Translations under genes and position numbers: made by a program
The notes under the pieces: model-generated
What the model saw: only the letters and a program-made list of their open reading frames with translations
Database searches by the model: none
What the model was told of the DNA's origin: nothing
Shown here: positions 6,345 to 12,938 of the stretch, in pieces
Position numbering within the stretch: the first letter of the stretch is position 1
Layout of the letters: each line of letters starts with the position of its first letter
Source of the DNA: JANLIQ01 sp964358205
GTDB taxonomy: Bacteria; Patescibacteriota; UBA1384; 2-12-FULL-50-11
Reading direction: 5' to 3'
Length of the DNA: 20,899 bases
Assembly: GCA_964358205.1 (NCBI GenBank)
Contig: CAYHNZ010000015.1
Span: 1 to 20,899, forward strand

Positions 6345-6901
6345 GCGATAGTGGTTATAACTACCATAACAGCCAGCGCCACAAAGACAAAGTGGCCGAA
6401 AAGTGGCTGACGACCCCCTTCGGTTGGTGGATCAATAACTGTCCAGAGCTGCCAGATAAAGTAAAAAATGGTCGTGCCAAGGGCTGATTTCTGAAAAAAC
6501 GAGATCGGCCAGTACTGTGTGAAGATAGCGATCTGGGCAGTGAATAGACCAATCAGAAACCACGTCAGCCAATCGTCTTTGTCAATCTGACGACGAAGCG
6601 ATTGGCCGGCTAGGCCAGCTAAAGTGACGCCGACAAATACAATTGCTGAAGCCAGTAAGGGGCTAATCGAACTATTGCTTAGTCCGTAATGGGTTACAGA
6701 CAAGAACAGGGCGACGCTGGTAAGAGTTGGTAGTTCGAATTGATGTAAATAGAGAAGAACGCCGTTGACCGCTATGAGTAGGGCGAATAAGACGCTGGTT
6801 ATTTGGTTGGGGAGGTAGTTCCAGAGGATGATCAAGCAGATAATTTGCGTTAGCCAGAGAATAATTGCTATTGGTGGCAATCGACGCAAAATTGAAGTCA
6901 T
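6311..6901 (-). CDS. Multi-pass membrane protein of unknown function
   Basis: A protein of 196 residues from ATG 6901, whose A is the last base of the upstream TAA (TAATG), the same coupling used elsewhere in the window. An in-frame ATG at 6913 would add four residues but lacks that signature. About six hydrophobic helices are seen (numbered from ATG 6901, near 10-30, 34-51, 59-75, 82-100, 114-131 and 170-190). A short basic loop, SLRRQIDKDDW, lies between helices four and five. I recognise no family. It sits between the LCP protein and the PPIase-like gene and overlaps the latter by 34 bases, so a role in envelope assembly is an inference from context only. Confidence 0.7.
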   Translation of the reverse strand: MTSILRRLPPIAIILWLTQIICLIILWNYLPNQITSVLFALLIAVNGVLLYLHQFELPTLTSVALFLSVTHYGLSNSSISPLLASAIVFVGVTLAGLAGQSLRRQIDKDDWLTWFLIGLFTAQIAIFTQYWPISFFQKSALGTTIFYFIWQLWTVIDPPTEGGRQPLFGHFVFVALAVMVVITTIAWTTWPGLNSF

Positions 6902-8292
6902 TATTTTTTCCAAACAAAACTACTTCCAAGAGTAATGACGATATCGAATCCGGTTGGGCCTTCCTTAGTGCGTGTCGGGGTCAGTTTTAAGCGTTTTTTG
7001 AGTAGGGCCAGGGTGTAGGGCTGGTCGGTGGAGTAGCTAATTGTTGACTTGACCTGACCGGAAGTTGCAGATTCGAGCGAGCTAACGGTGTAACCGAGAC
7101 TGGTCAATTTCTTTTTTAATAATTCGCCGTTAGTGGCTTTGCCGCTGGCGTTAACGATCTTAATTTTGGCGGCCTCTTTGACCAGATATGGTTCGGGAAG
7201 GGCTGTTTGAGCAAAATCCTGAACATCAGTCCAGTCGGTCTCGCCGAGCTTAGGAATCAATACGTACTGCCCGGCACTGTTAACGCTTGAAATCAAGGGA
7301 CCGTTCGGACCGTTGTCTAGGACGGCGGACGTTGTTTTACTGCCGTCGATTGCTTGAACCATTTTAACCAAGCTAACTATTTCGTTACTCTGGAGATCGG
7401 TTTTAAAGCTTCGACCAACGGCGGTTATCATATCAGTTACTTTTTTGGGATTGGCCAAAAAGTTGAGTTGAAAAGCTTTTTCGCGAATGGCGCTAATGAC
7501 TTGTTGCTGTCGGCGCGAACGGTCAAAATCACTCGTGGTCTGACGGCTTCGAGCGTATTTGAGAGCAGTTTCGCCGTTCAGTTTTTGGAGGCCAGCCTTG
7601 ATGCTAAATGGATCGTAGCCGGTGTTAGAACGGTTGGGATATTTGGGGTCAGAGATCGCTTTATCAACATAGATCTGGATACCGCCGAGCGAGTCAACGA
7701 TTTTTTTCACTCCCTCAAAATCAATTCGGGCGAAGTAACTAATTGGTACGCCCAAAGTGTCGGAGACAGTTTTTTTCATCAGCGCTCCTCCGGCATCAAC
7801 CTTTGGGTCGCAGGTCTTTTTTGGCGAGAGACAAGCGCTCTGGCCGGAATTATAGACTTCGTTGATTTTAGTCTGACGATTTTCAGCCGAGTTAAAGACA
7901 TAGAGATCGCGCGGTATGGATAGCATCCCCATCGTCTTATTGATCGGGTCGATTGAAATAACTTCGATCGAATCTGTTAATCCCGCGGCTTGGTCAATTC
8001 CTAGTGACAAAATATTTATTCGACTATCGCCTTCGCTTCTCAACTGATCGGGTGATATTTGACCGTCAAAGCGGAAAAATGACGATCGGTCATCAGAATT
8101 CTTGGCCGAAATATTTTTGAAAGCTAAATAACCAGATGTGGCCACCCAGCCAAGCGAACCTAAAACTAACACGGCGATGCCGAGGAAAAAGATTTTCAAA
8201 CTCCGTCGTTGCTTATGCGCGCTGGGGTCGATTGTTGTTGGTGAATAGGGCGGTGATGGGCGTCGGAGTGGGGGTTTTTTTCGAAAGATCAT
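6901..8292 (-). CDS. LytR-CpsA-Psr (LCP) family protein with LytR_C domain
   Basis: Membrane-anchored phosphotransferase of 463 residues that would attach polyprenyl-linked glycopolymers to the cell envelope. Residues 1-31 are basic and proline-rich (cytosolic), and a signal-anchor helix lies at about 32-57. The LCP domain shows ILSLGID, LTDSIEVISIDP, GMLSIPRDLYV with its conserved Arg, KINEVY, GVKKIVDSLGGIQIYV, and the late block LNGETALKYARSRQTTSDFD with RSRRQQQV. A C-terminal LytR_C domain (about 370-460, starting IKIVNASG) completes the usual two-domain layout. It lies 34 bases after tsaB, probably in the same transcript as tsaE. No strong Shine-Dalgarno is seen. Assignment is firm. Confidence 0.93.
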   Translation of the reverse strand: MIFRKKPPLRRPSPPYSPTTIDPSAHKQRRSLKIFFLGIAVLVLGSLGWVATSGYLAFKNISAKNSDDRSSFFRFDGQISPDQLRSEGDSRINILSLGIDQAAGLTDSIEVISIDPINKTMGMLSIPRDLYVFNSAENRQTKINEVYNSGQSACLSPKKTCDPKVDAGGALMKKTVSDTLGVPISYFARIDFEGVKKIVDSLGGIQIYVDKAISDPKYPNRSNTGYDPFSIKAGLQKLNGETALKYARSRQTTSDFDRSRRQQQVISAIREKAFQLNFLANPKKVTDMITAVGRSFKTDLQSNEIVSLVKMVQAIDGSKTTSAVLDNGPNGPLISSVNSAGQYVLIPKLGETDWTDVQDFAQTALPEPYLVKEAAKIKIVNASGKATNGELLKKKLTSLGYTVSSLESATSGQVKSTISYSTDQPYTLALLKKRLKLTPTRTKEGPTGFDIVITLGSSFVWKK

Positions 8293-8326
8293 CGCTTTTT
8301 ACTCTAACATATCGGCCGTTTTTAAC

Positions 8327-8695
8327 CTAGTAGCGCGCTTTGGCTTGACCGACTGGTGCAGGCGGAGTGGCATTGAGTTGATTGATGGCGACTTCAAGGG
8401 AGTCGCCGGCTAGCTCGATGATTGGTTTGTCGAGTAGCCAGCCAAGGGTGTTGGCGGCTGCCACCCCCATACGAGTGCCAGTGTAGGACCCGGGCCCGGT
8501 CAGGACGGCGACGGTATCGATGTTATCGATTTTGATTTTGGCGGATTTTAAAAGTTTGTCAGTCAGCTGTTGCAAGTCTTGGGCCCGGACAGGGGCGACT
8601 AATTTTTTAACCTTGCCACCGATAACCAGCGCGACGCTGGTTTGGTCGCGACTAGTTGTATCAAATACTAAGATCCTGACAAAATCTAACCGCAT
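8327..8695 (-). CDS. tsaB: TsaB (YeaZ) N-terminal domain protein, short form
   Basis: Scaffold protein of the t6A synthesis complex, which pairs with TsaD and TsaE to modify A37 of ANN-decoding tRNAs. It begins with the ASKHA-fold motif ILVFDTTSRD, then VLTGPGSYTGTRMGVAAANTLGW near 64-86, the strongest TsaB signature. It is only 122 residues against about 230 in E. coli, so the second ASKHA lobe is missing. The stop is a clean TAG, with the LCP gene starting 34 bases later. Codons 3-7 (LDFVR) form one arm of a perfect 15-bp inverted repeat whose other arm is the end of tsaE. No Shine-Dalgarno precedes ATG 8695. No tsaD is in the window. Confidence 0.87.
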   Translation of the reverse strand: MRLDFVRILVFDTTSRDQTSVALVIGGKVKKLVAPVRAQDLQQLTDKLLKSAKIKIDNIDTVAVLTGPGSYTGTRMGVAAANTLGWLLDKPIIELAGDSLEVAINQLNATPPAPVGQAKARY

Positions 8696-8851
8696 AGTAG
8701 GGACTTGAAGAATGCTGCTTGCCGGTTAAAACCAACACATTTCCGCTGCAAATCACTCATCCTTCCTCACCGTATCTCAATATGGTTCGTCGGTCTTCGT
8801 AATTTTCGCTCGAAATGTGTTTGTTTTTCCTCGGCATTAGATTTTGTCAGG
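8675..8851. repeat. Nested inverted repeats spanning the tsaE-tsaB junction
   Basis: The outer arms are perfect: CCTGACAAAATCTAA at 8675-8689 and TTAGATTTTGTCAGG at 8837-8851. The inner arms are imperfect but extended. TGCCGGTTAAAACC with AACACATTTC on the left (8729 to about 8743) faces GAAATGTGTTTG with TTTTTCCTCGGCA (about 8813-8836) on the right. The left side has about 28 extra bases between its outer and inner arms. Confidence 0.8.
8757..8837 (-). CDS. Possible 26-residue leader/small ORF after tsaE
   Basis: ATG at 8837 overlaps the tsaE stop in the same TAATG arrangement used by real genes in this window. The frame gives 26 residues beginning MPRKNKHISSENYED, very charged, and ends at TGA. 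It runs through the right inner arm of the inverted repeat, so a ribosome translating it would open that hairpin. It could equally be a chance frame. I see no family. Confidence 0.2.
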   Translation of the reverse strand: MPRKNKHISSENYEDRRTILRYGEEG

Positions 8852-9271
8852 CTCTAAATTTTTCGAAAAGAGGAAGTTGCGGGTTTGGTCATCGATAATC
8901 TCTAGTTTGATTGTCTTAATACTTTTTGGCAAATGCTCCAAGCCGATCTCCGGCCATTCAATGATCGTTAGTGTCGTTTGGTCGCCGAGGTATTCTTGCC
9001 AACCAAAAGTTGTTAATTCTTCTGGTTTGAGTCGGTAAAAGTCGAGATGGACGACTTCTTTGAACTCTTTGTAACCGACCGGATAATGCTTTTCCAGGAC
9101 AAATGTCGGACTTGTGACCCGGCCGGTGTAACCCATTTTTTGCAAAATGTGTTGAGTCAAAGTCGTTTTACCGCTAGCCAACGGCCCAGATAGCGCCAGC
9201 ACATCGCCAGGCGTCAATTGCTCTAGAATACTTTCGGCGACTGAAGGGAGATCTGGGGGTTTGACTAACAT
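8837..9271 (-). CDS. tsaE: TsaE: P-loop ATPase of tRNA t6A synthesis
   Basis: ATPase of 144 residues that drives turnover of the TsaB-TsaD complex. The Walker A motif is GPLASGKTT at residues 29-37 (family GxxGAGKT, here with Ser). Next come TSPTFVLEKHY near 54-64, the HLDFYRL motif near 75-81, the ExxxFGWQEYL region and IIEWPE near 104-109, in the correct order for the family. Distance from the N-terminus to Walker A is normal, so ATG 9271 is the likely start. This start is only two bases from the 3' end of tRNA-Gln, leaving no room for a Shine-Dalgarno. tsaB follows 141 bases later. Confidence 0.93.
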   Translation of the reverse strand: MLVKPPDLPSVAESILEQLTPGDVLALSGPLASGKTTLTQHILQKMGYTGRVTSPTFVLEKHYPVGYKEFKEVVHLDFYRLKPEELTTFGWQEYLGDQTTLTIIEWPEIGLEHLPKSIKTIKLEIIDDQTRNFLFSKNLEPDKI

Positions 9272-9273
9272 AG

Positions 9274-9344
9274 TTCCCGGGCAGGGATTCGGACCCCGAT
9301 TAACTGGACCAAAACCAGCCGTCCTACCATTAGACGACCCGGGA
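9274..9344 (-). tRNA. tRNA-Gln (anticodon TTG)
   Basis: Read on the minus strand: acceptor TCCCGGG pairs with CCCGGGA, D-stem GTCT with GGAC, anticodon stem GCTGG with CCAGT around TTTTGGT (anticodon TTG). The T-arm carries GTCCGAATC. The discriminator is A at 9274 and CCA is not encoded. The tsaE ATG follows after two bases. Confidence 0.94.
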
Positions 9345-9354
9345 ATATATATGT

Positions 9355-9383
9355 ATTTTACCCGTAAACCCTATTTTTGTCAG
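9355..9383 (-). promoter_or_regulatory. Promoter of tRNA-Gln and the tsaE operon
   Basis: The minus strand reads CTGACA, a 17-base spacer ending TTTACGGG, then TAAAAT, with the tRNA starting ten bases later. It is nearly identical to the purB promoter from the ACGGG through the ACAT after the -10. Confidence 0.75.
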
Positions 9384-9384
9384 T

Positions 9385-9413
9385 AAAAAAGAGCAGCCCG
9401 TTTTCAGGGCTGC
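9385..9413 (-). terminator. Intrinsic terminator of purH
   Basis: On the minus strand GCAGCCC pairs with GGGCTGC around a 7-base loop (TGAAAAC), followed by TC and six T residues. It lies 38 bases after the second (TAG) stop of the purH frame. Confidence 0.85.
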
Positions 9414-9450
9414 GTGAAGGACGGGTAACTCGACGGAATTGCCTTTTGGA

Positions 9451-11058
9451 CTAATGGCCGTAGAAACCGCGGCCTTTGGCATCGGGGATCATGACGAGTG
9501 CGATCGCACGATCCCGACAGAGATCCCTCACATCATCATCTCGAATCGATCAACTTGAGGTGAGAATAACAGAGATACCCTCTTGGGCAAGAACCCCGAC
9601 CGCATCGGTGAAAGGAAAGAAGCTGTCGGAATAGGCAACCGCATTGCAAGGATCGTGTCCGGCATCGCGAGCGCGTTTGACAGCTAGTTCACAGCAGCCG
9701 ACCCGATCCTGTTGACCGGTGCCGTTCCCGATCAACATCCCATCTTTAACCAGGGTGATTGTATTGGAGTTGCTCGTGGAACCCACTGCCCATGCCAGTA
9801 GGACATCGATGTGTTGCGGAGTAGTTAGCTCCCTACTTAAGCTAAGGTCGGGATCATCGATATCGAAAACAAAGGTGTAGTTTGGTTGAACCAGGAACCC
9901 ACCTCGCACGTTGCGGAAACGCGCGGTTTGGTCAAGCGATGATTCCCTTAAGCTCTTTAAGGCAGGATTGGCAAGTAACCGACACTTTCCTCCCTTGCGT
10001 TTTAGGGTCTCGATAGCCACGGGGTCGAACTCTGGTGCAATGATTCCGTCCAGTAATCGTGGCCGATCATCGTCCATTCCGAAATGAAGTAAGTGTTCGG
10101 CTACGTTGGCGTCAACGGTAAAGTTAAGCATCACCAACCCACCAAAGATAGCTCGTTGGTTGCCCTTGAGCATATGGCCCGTAGCAACCAGATGGGCACG
10201 ATCGTCGACCGCGGCACCGCAACAATTACCGTGCTTGGCGCCAAGGGCGATCTGAGGGACTAGACTAGTGTTAACATCAAAACCAGCGGCCACATGGGTC
10301 ATAGTCTGAAGTAAACGATCAATGTCGCAGAAGTTGTTGTAGCTTGGCGCCGTACCAGCCACTAGCTCGAACTTGTCGAGGGCCAATGGGTCGTTGGTGC
10401 CGGTCGAGAACAACCCTGCCGGTGTTTGCCAAGCATTCTCACCGTATTTGCAGGTCTGGACCCGCGTACCGATCATGCCGTCAATGCTGCCAGCGCTATG
10501 ATAGCGGGCAGAAGCCAGGCAATACCGAGCGACGTAGCCTTCGGCTTTGGCCGCCAGGTCATTCAGAAACTCGGCGCAATCTGGCTCGTCGTTAGCTAGC
10601 CAAGTCAGAACTCGCTGGCGATCTTCGGCCTCACAGATGACGATTCGCCGTCCCTTGGCGGCTTCGCGCAAGAGGGTCGGACCACCAATGTCTGTCTGTT
10701 CGATGACGGAGTCCCGTGTTGCGCCTTCTTTGCCAATCTCCGCTTCGAGCGGATAGAGGTCAACACAGACTAGATCGATCCACGGAATTCCTAACAACTC
10801 GAGTTCGGCGCGGTCAGTATTGTTATCCTGTGCCAGCAGACCAGCAGCGATTTCGCGTGAAAGCGTCACCACACGATGGCCAAGAATAGCGTTGCCTCCA
10901 ACAACTTCAGCGACATCGCTGACGGCGATGTTGTCTTCTTTGAGCTTTTTGGCTGTGCCACCAGAGGCGATGATGTTCCAACCCATCTCCTCAAGTGTAC
11001 GAGCAAAATGGACGATGCCGTCTTTATTGTAGACGGAGATCAAGGCATTTCTTTTCAC
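9451..11058 (-). CDS. purH: PurH: AICAR transformylase / IMP cyclohydrolase, with in-frame TGA at 9550-9552
   Basis: Catalyses the last two steps of IMP synthesis using 10-formyl-THF. GTG 11058 is the start, with AGGAGG seven bases upstream. The MGS/IMPCH domain begins ISVYNKDGIVHFA and includes EQTDIGGPTLLREAAKG. The transformylase part shows KYGENAWQ, PSYNNFCDID, GAKHGNCCGAA (Lys-His retained), IFGGLVMLN, IIAPEFDP, RGGFLVQ, SNSNTITLVKDG and DSFFPFTDAV. After residue 502 (LTSS) comes TGA. The same frame then continues SIRDDDVRDLCRD and ends GFYGH-TAG at 9451, matching the family's GGSIRD...FRH tail; the TGA sits on the second Gly. If TGA is a stop, the protein is 502 residues and lacks its last ~33. 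The KTLHP segment of the cyclohydrolase site reads VTLSR here. It has its own promoter-like element and terminator. Confidence 0.85.
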
Positions 11059-11116
11059 TTCGAATCCTCCTAAACTGTAAAAGTTCTAAACTCTTTCAGA
11101 TATTCGCAGTTTAACG

Positions 11117-11129
11117 ATTTAACCCGTAA
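11117..11129 (-). promoter_or_regulatory. Extended -10 element upstream of purH
   Basis: The minus strand reads TTACGGG then TTAAAT, a third variant of the motif seen at the tRNA-Gln and purB promoters. The -35 is poor. It lies between the purC terminator and purH, where a promoter would be needed. Confidence 0.4.
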
Positions 11130-11154
11130 TTACAATGAGCAAGCCATCTTTGAG

Positions 11155-11187
11155 CTAGAAAAGGCCCGAGACACAACGGTCTCGGGC
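11155..11187 (-). terminator. Intrinsic terminator of purE-purC
   Basis: On the minus strand GCCCGAGAC pairs perfectly with GTCTCGGGC around a 6-base loop, followed by CTTTTC. It lies 23 bases past the purC stop. Confidence 0.8.
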
Positions 11188-11210
11188 GATGAATGGAAGG
11201 GGTGTAAGCG

Positions 11211-12260
11211 CTAAGCGCGAACGCCCATTCGGGTCTGTTGATACTCGTCAAGCGGGACGCCGACCAGCATCTCGAAGATCTGGAGGTAGCGGGTCGAGGC
11301 TTCGATGACCGCCTCCTTGAGCTTGTCGATGTCGTGAAGGCCGTTGCAGACGAAGTTGCGATGAAGATGGTTGGCTGGATCGAGGTTGTTGATTCCAACG
11401 ATCTTTCGGCCGTTTTCGTCTTCGCACCAAGTTTCGACTGTCTTCCCCCACTCGCGAATCGGCTGCTTGTCGAAGAAGATCGGGTCCCGACCTTCTATCA
11501 TCGCGGCTTCGTAGTCCTCCGTGGTGGTGAATCGCGAGGAGTCAGGCGTGAGAACCTCGTCTGCTAGACAGAACGGATTGGCGTCGGTCTCGAACTTTGT
11601 GTCGAGAATCAAGATACCGCGCTGCTTGGCGTAGTGATATGCGTCCAGGTAAGCTTGTCGACACCAGTCTATAGTGTTGAAACCAGCGTCGCCCATCGTG
11701 TCCACATACTCTCGGCGGGTGATGTTCTCGTCGTGCCCAACTTCCGCCTTGGTCGACGGCGTGAAGAGTGGTTCGTTGAGACGTTGCCACTTCTTCAAAC
11801 CGCCGGGTAGCTTTTGGCCAGCGACGGTCCCGTCGGCTTGGTACTGTTTCCAGACCGAGCCGCCAATGTGGCATCGGAAGATCAGTTCGTACGGCTGCAT
11901 TGTTTGCTTGCGAACAAACAAGCAGCGCTCGAGCGGAAAATCCTCGGGTAGCGATGGCGGTTTGATCAGATGGTTGGGGACGTCCTTGAGAACATCTGTC
12001 AACCAGAAGTGTGTCAATGCCGTCAAGACCTCTCCTTTGTGCTCGACGTAGACGGGGAGAACAAAGTCGAAGATGCTCAACCTGTCGGTTGCAACGACAC
12101 AGAGAATGTCGGGCAGCGCCGGGTGTTCGTAGGTGTCGCGGACTTTGCCTTGGTGCACTCGCTCATAGCCGAGGCCTTCCAGGTAGTCTTGAACACGTAG
12201 GGGTGGTTGGCCGCGCATGAGCGGGCCGGTAGTGACGAGGTTAGGGATTTGAGCCATCAT
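11211..12260 (-). CDS. purC: PurC: SAICAR synthase
   Basis: ATP-dependent ligation of aspartate to CAIR, giving SAICAR. The 349 residues are longer than the ~240 of bacterial short forms and nearer the ~300-residue yeast-type enzyme. Motifs are VHQGKVRDTYE near 36, CVVATDRLSIFDFVLP near 54-69, KGEVLTALTHFW near 74-85, the LIFRCHIGGS block, and the signature GILILDTKFETD with DEVLTPDSSRF. ATG 12260 overlaps the purE TGA in ATGA. A second ATG follows directly and stands at a better distance (six bases) from the GGAGG. Translation is probably coupled to purE. Unusual length comes from both an N-terminal leader and a C-terminal tail. Confidence 0.93.
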   Translation of the reverse strand: MMAQIPNLVTTGPLMRGQPPLRVQDYLEGLGYERVHQGKVRDTYEHPALPDILCVVATDRLSIFDFVLPVYVEHKGEVLTALTHFWLTDVLKDVPNHLIKPPSLPEDFPLERCLFVRKQTMQPYELIFRCHIGGSVWKQYQADGTVAGQKLPGGLKKWQRLNEPLFTPSTKAEVGHDENITRREYVDTMGDAGFNTIDWCRQAYLDAYHYAKQRGILILDTKFETDANPFCLADEVLTPDSSRFTTTEDYEAAMIEGRDPIFFDKQPIREWGKTVETWCEDENGRKIVGINNLDPANHLHRNFVCNGLHDIDKLKEAVIEASTRYLQIFEMLVGVPLDEYQQTRMGVRA

Positions 12261-12790
12261 TTTCCTCCTTCGAAAAGTCTGATGTCGAGTTCGGGCGGTT
12301 TCATGTTTCTCTCCATGTACCCATCCAACCGTGTGTAGACGTCAACTCTTGTAATAGCGACTATCTGGCAGGCGAGCAGGGCGGCGTTTTGCAAGCCGCT
12401 CTTGCCAATACCGCAGACGGCAACTGGCATTCCTGGTGGCATTCGCACCATTGAGAGTAGAGCGTCTTGGGCGTCGGGAAATTCTCCTGAAGCCAACGGC
12501 ACGCCGATAACTGGTCTCCTAGTTGTCGATCGGTTGAGATTGGCTGCGATTGCCCCTGGCAATGCGGCAGCCATGCCGGCCACACCGATGAAGACCTGTG
12601 CACCGCTGTTGAATGACTCTTGGCAGTACTCGCTTAGCTCATAGGGGTTACGATGAGCAGAAATGATCGAAATGTCGTATGCTTGAGAAACTTCATCGAG
12701 AATCTCGGGTAATTTGGAGTTTTTGACGACTTCTAAATCGCTTTTGCTCCCAAGAACGACGGCAATATTGATCGGCTTCAGTTGATTCAC
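12257..12790 (-). CDS. purE: PurE: N5-CAIR mutase or AIR carboxylase
   Basis: A protein of 177 residues that makes CAIR. GTG 12790 is chosen because AGGAGG lies four bases upstream and MNQLKPINIAVVLGSKSD begins as in homologues; the longer frame from 12880 runs into the promoter. Motifs are GSKSD (14-18), SAHRNP (44-49) and the AGMAAALPGAIAANL segment near 71-85. In E. coli-type PurE that last block is AAHLPG; here the His is Ala (residue 76). GIGKSGLQNAALLACQI follows near 127-143. No purK is in the window, so the substrate (N5-CAIR or AIR plus CO2) cannot be decided from context. The stop TGA overlaps the purC ATG, which is good evidence that TGA terminates translation in this genome. Confidence 0.92.
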   Translation of the reverse strand: MNQLKPINIAVVLGSKSDLEVVKNSKLPEILDEVSQAYDISIISAHRNPYELSEYCQESFNSGAQVFIGVAGMAAALPGAIAANLNRSTTRRPVIGVPLASGEFPDAQDALLSMVRMPPGMPVAVCGIGKSGLQNAALLACQIVAITRVDVYTRLDGYMERNMKPPELDIRLFEGGK

Positions 12791-12818
12791 TTTTCCTCCT
12801 CGCCGATTTTTCGGCGAT
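12791..12818 (-). promoter_or_regulatory. Hairpin abutting the purE Shine-Dalgarno
   Basis: In the purE leader TCGCCGA pairs perfectly with TCGGCGA around AAAA, and the next bases are the GGAGG Shine-Dalgarno. The stem overlaps its 5' edge, so it could stabilise the mRNA end or modulate initiation. No ligand-binding riboswitch core is visible. Confidence 0.4.
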
Positions 12819-12851
12819 CTTGTTGTAAATGTCCAGTTTCGGACTATCGGC

Positions 12852-12880
12852 ATTTTAACGAAAGTTAACGCTTTTCTCAA
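12852..12880 (-). promoter_or_regulatory. Promoter of purE-purC
   Basis: The minus strand reads TTGAGA, a 17-base spacer, then TAAAAT. It lies between the purB terminator and the purE start. Unlike the other promoters here it has no GG before the -10. Confidence 0.7.
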
Positions 12881-12891
12881 TGATTATCCGG

Positions 12892-12926
12892 CAAAAGAAA
12901 TCGCGCTCCCCCGACTAGGGGAGCGC
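12892..12926 (-). terminator. Intrinsic terminator of purB
   Basis: GCGCTCCCC pairs perfectly with GGGGAGCGC around a 6-base loop. On the minus strand it is followed by GATTTCTTTT. It starts 13 bases after the purB stop. Confidence 0.75.
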
Positions 12927-12938
12927 AAAGGCTCGTAG

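Noticed and set aside
7354..7923. 189-residue plus-strand frame within the LCP gene
   Set aside because: It lies wholly inside the LCP coding sequence on the opposite strand. The LCP frame carries the conserved motifs.
9550..9552. purH TGA as a selenocysteine codon or as evidence that the whole genome uses UGA=Gly
   Set aside because: The position is a conserved Gly, not Cys or Sec, and no selenocysteine hairpin is obvious downstream. Genome-wide reassignment conflicts with TGA stops in purE (ATGA overlap with purC), folD, and the 4487 gene whose TGA is followed by a terminator.
12791..12850. Purine riboswitch upstream of purE
   Set aside because: Only a simple 7-bp hairpin is seen. The conserved three-way junction of the purine aptamer is absent.
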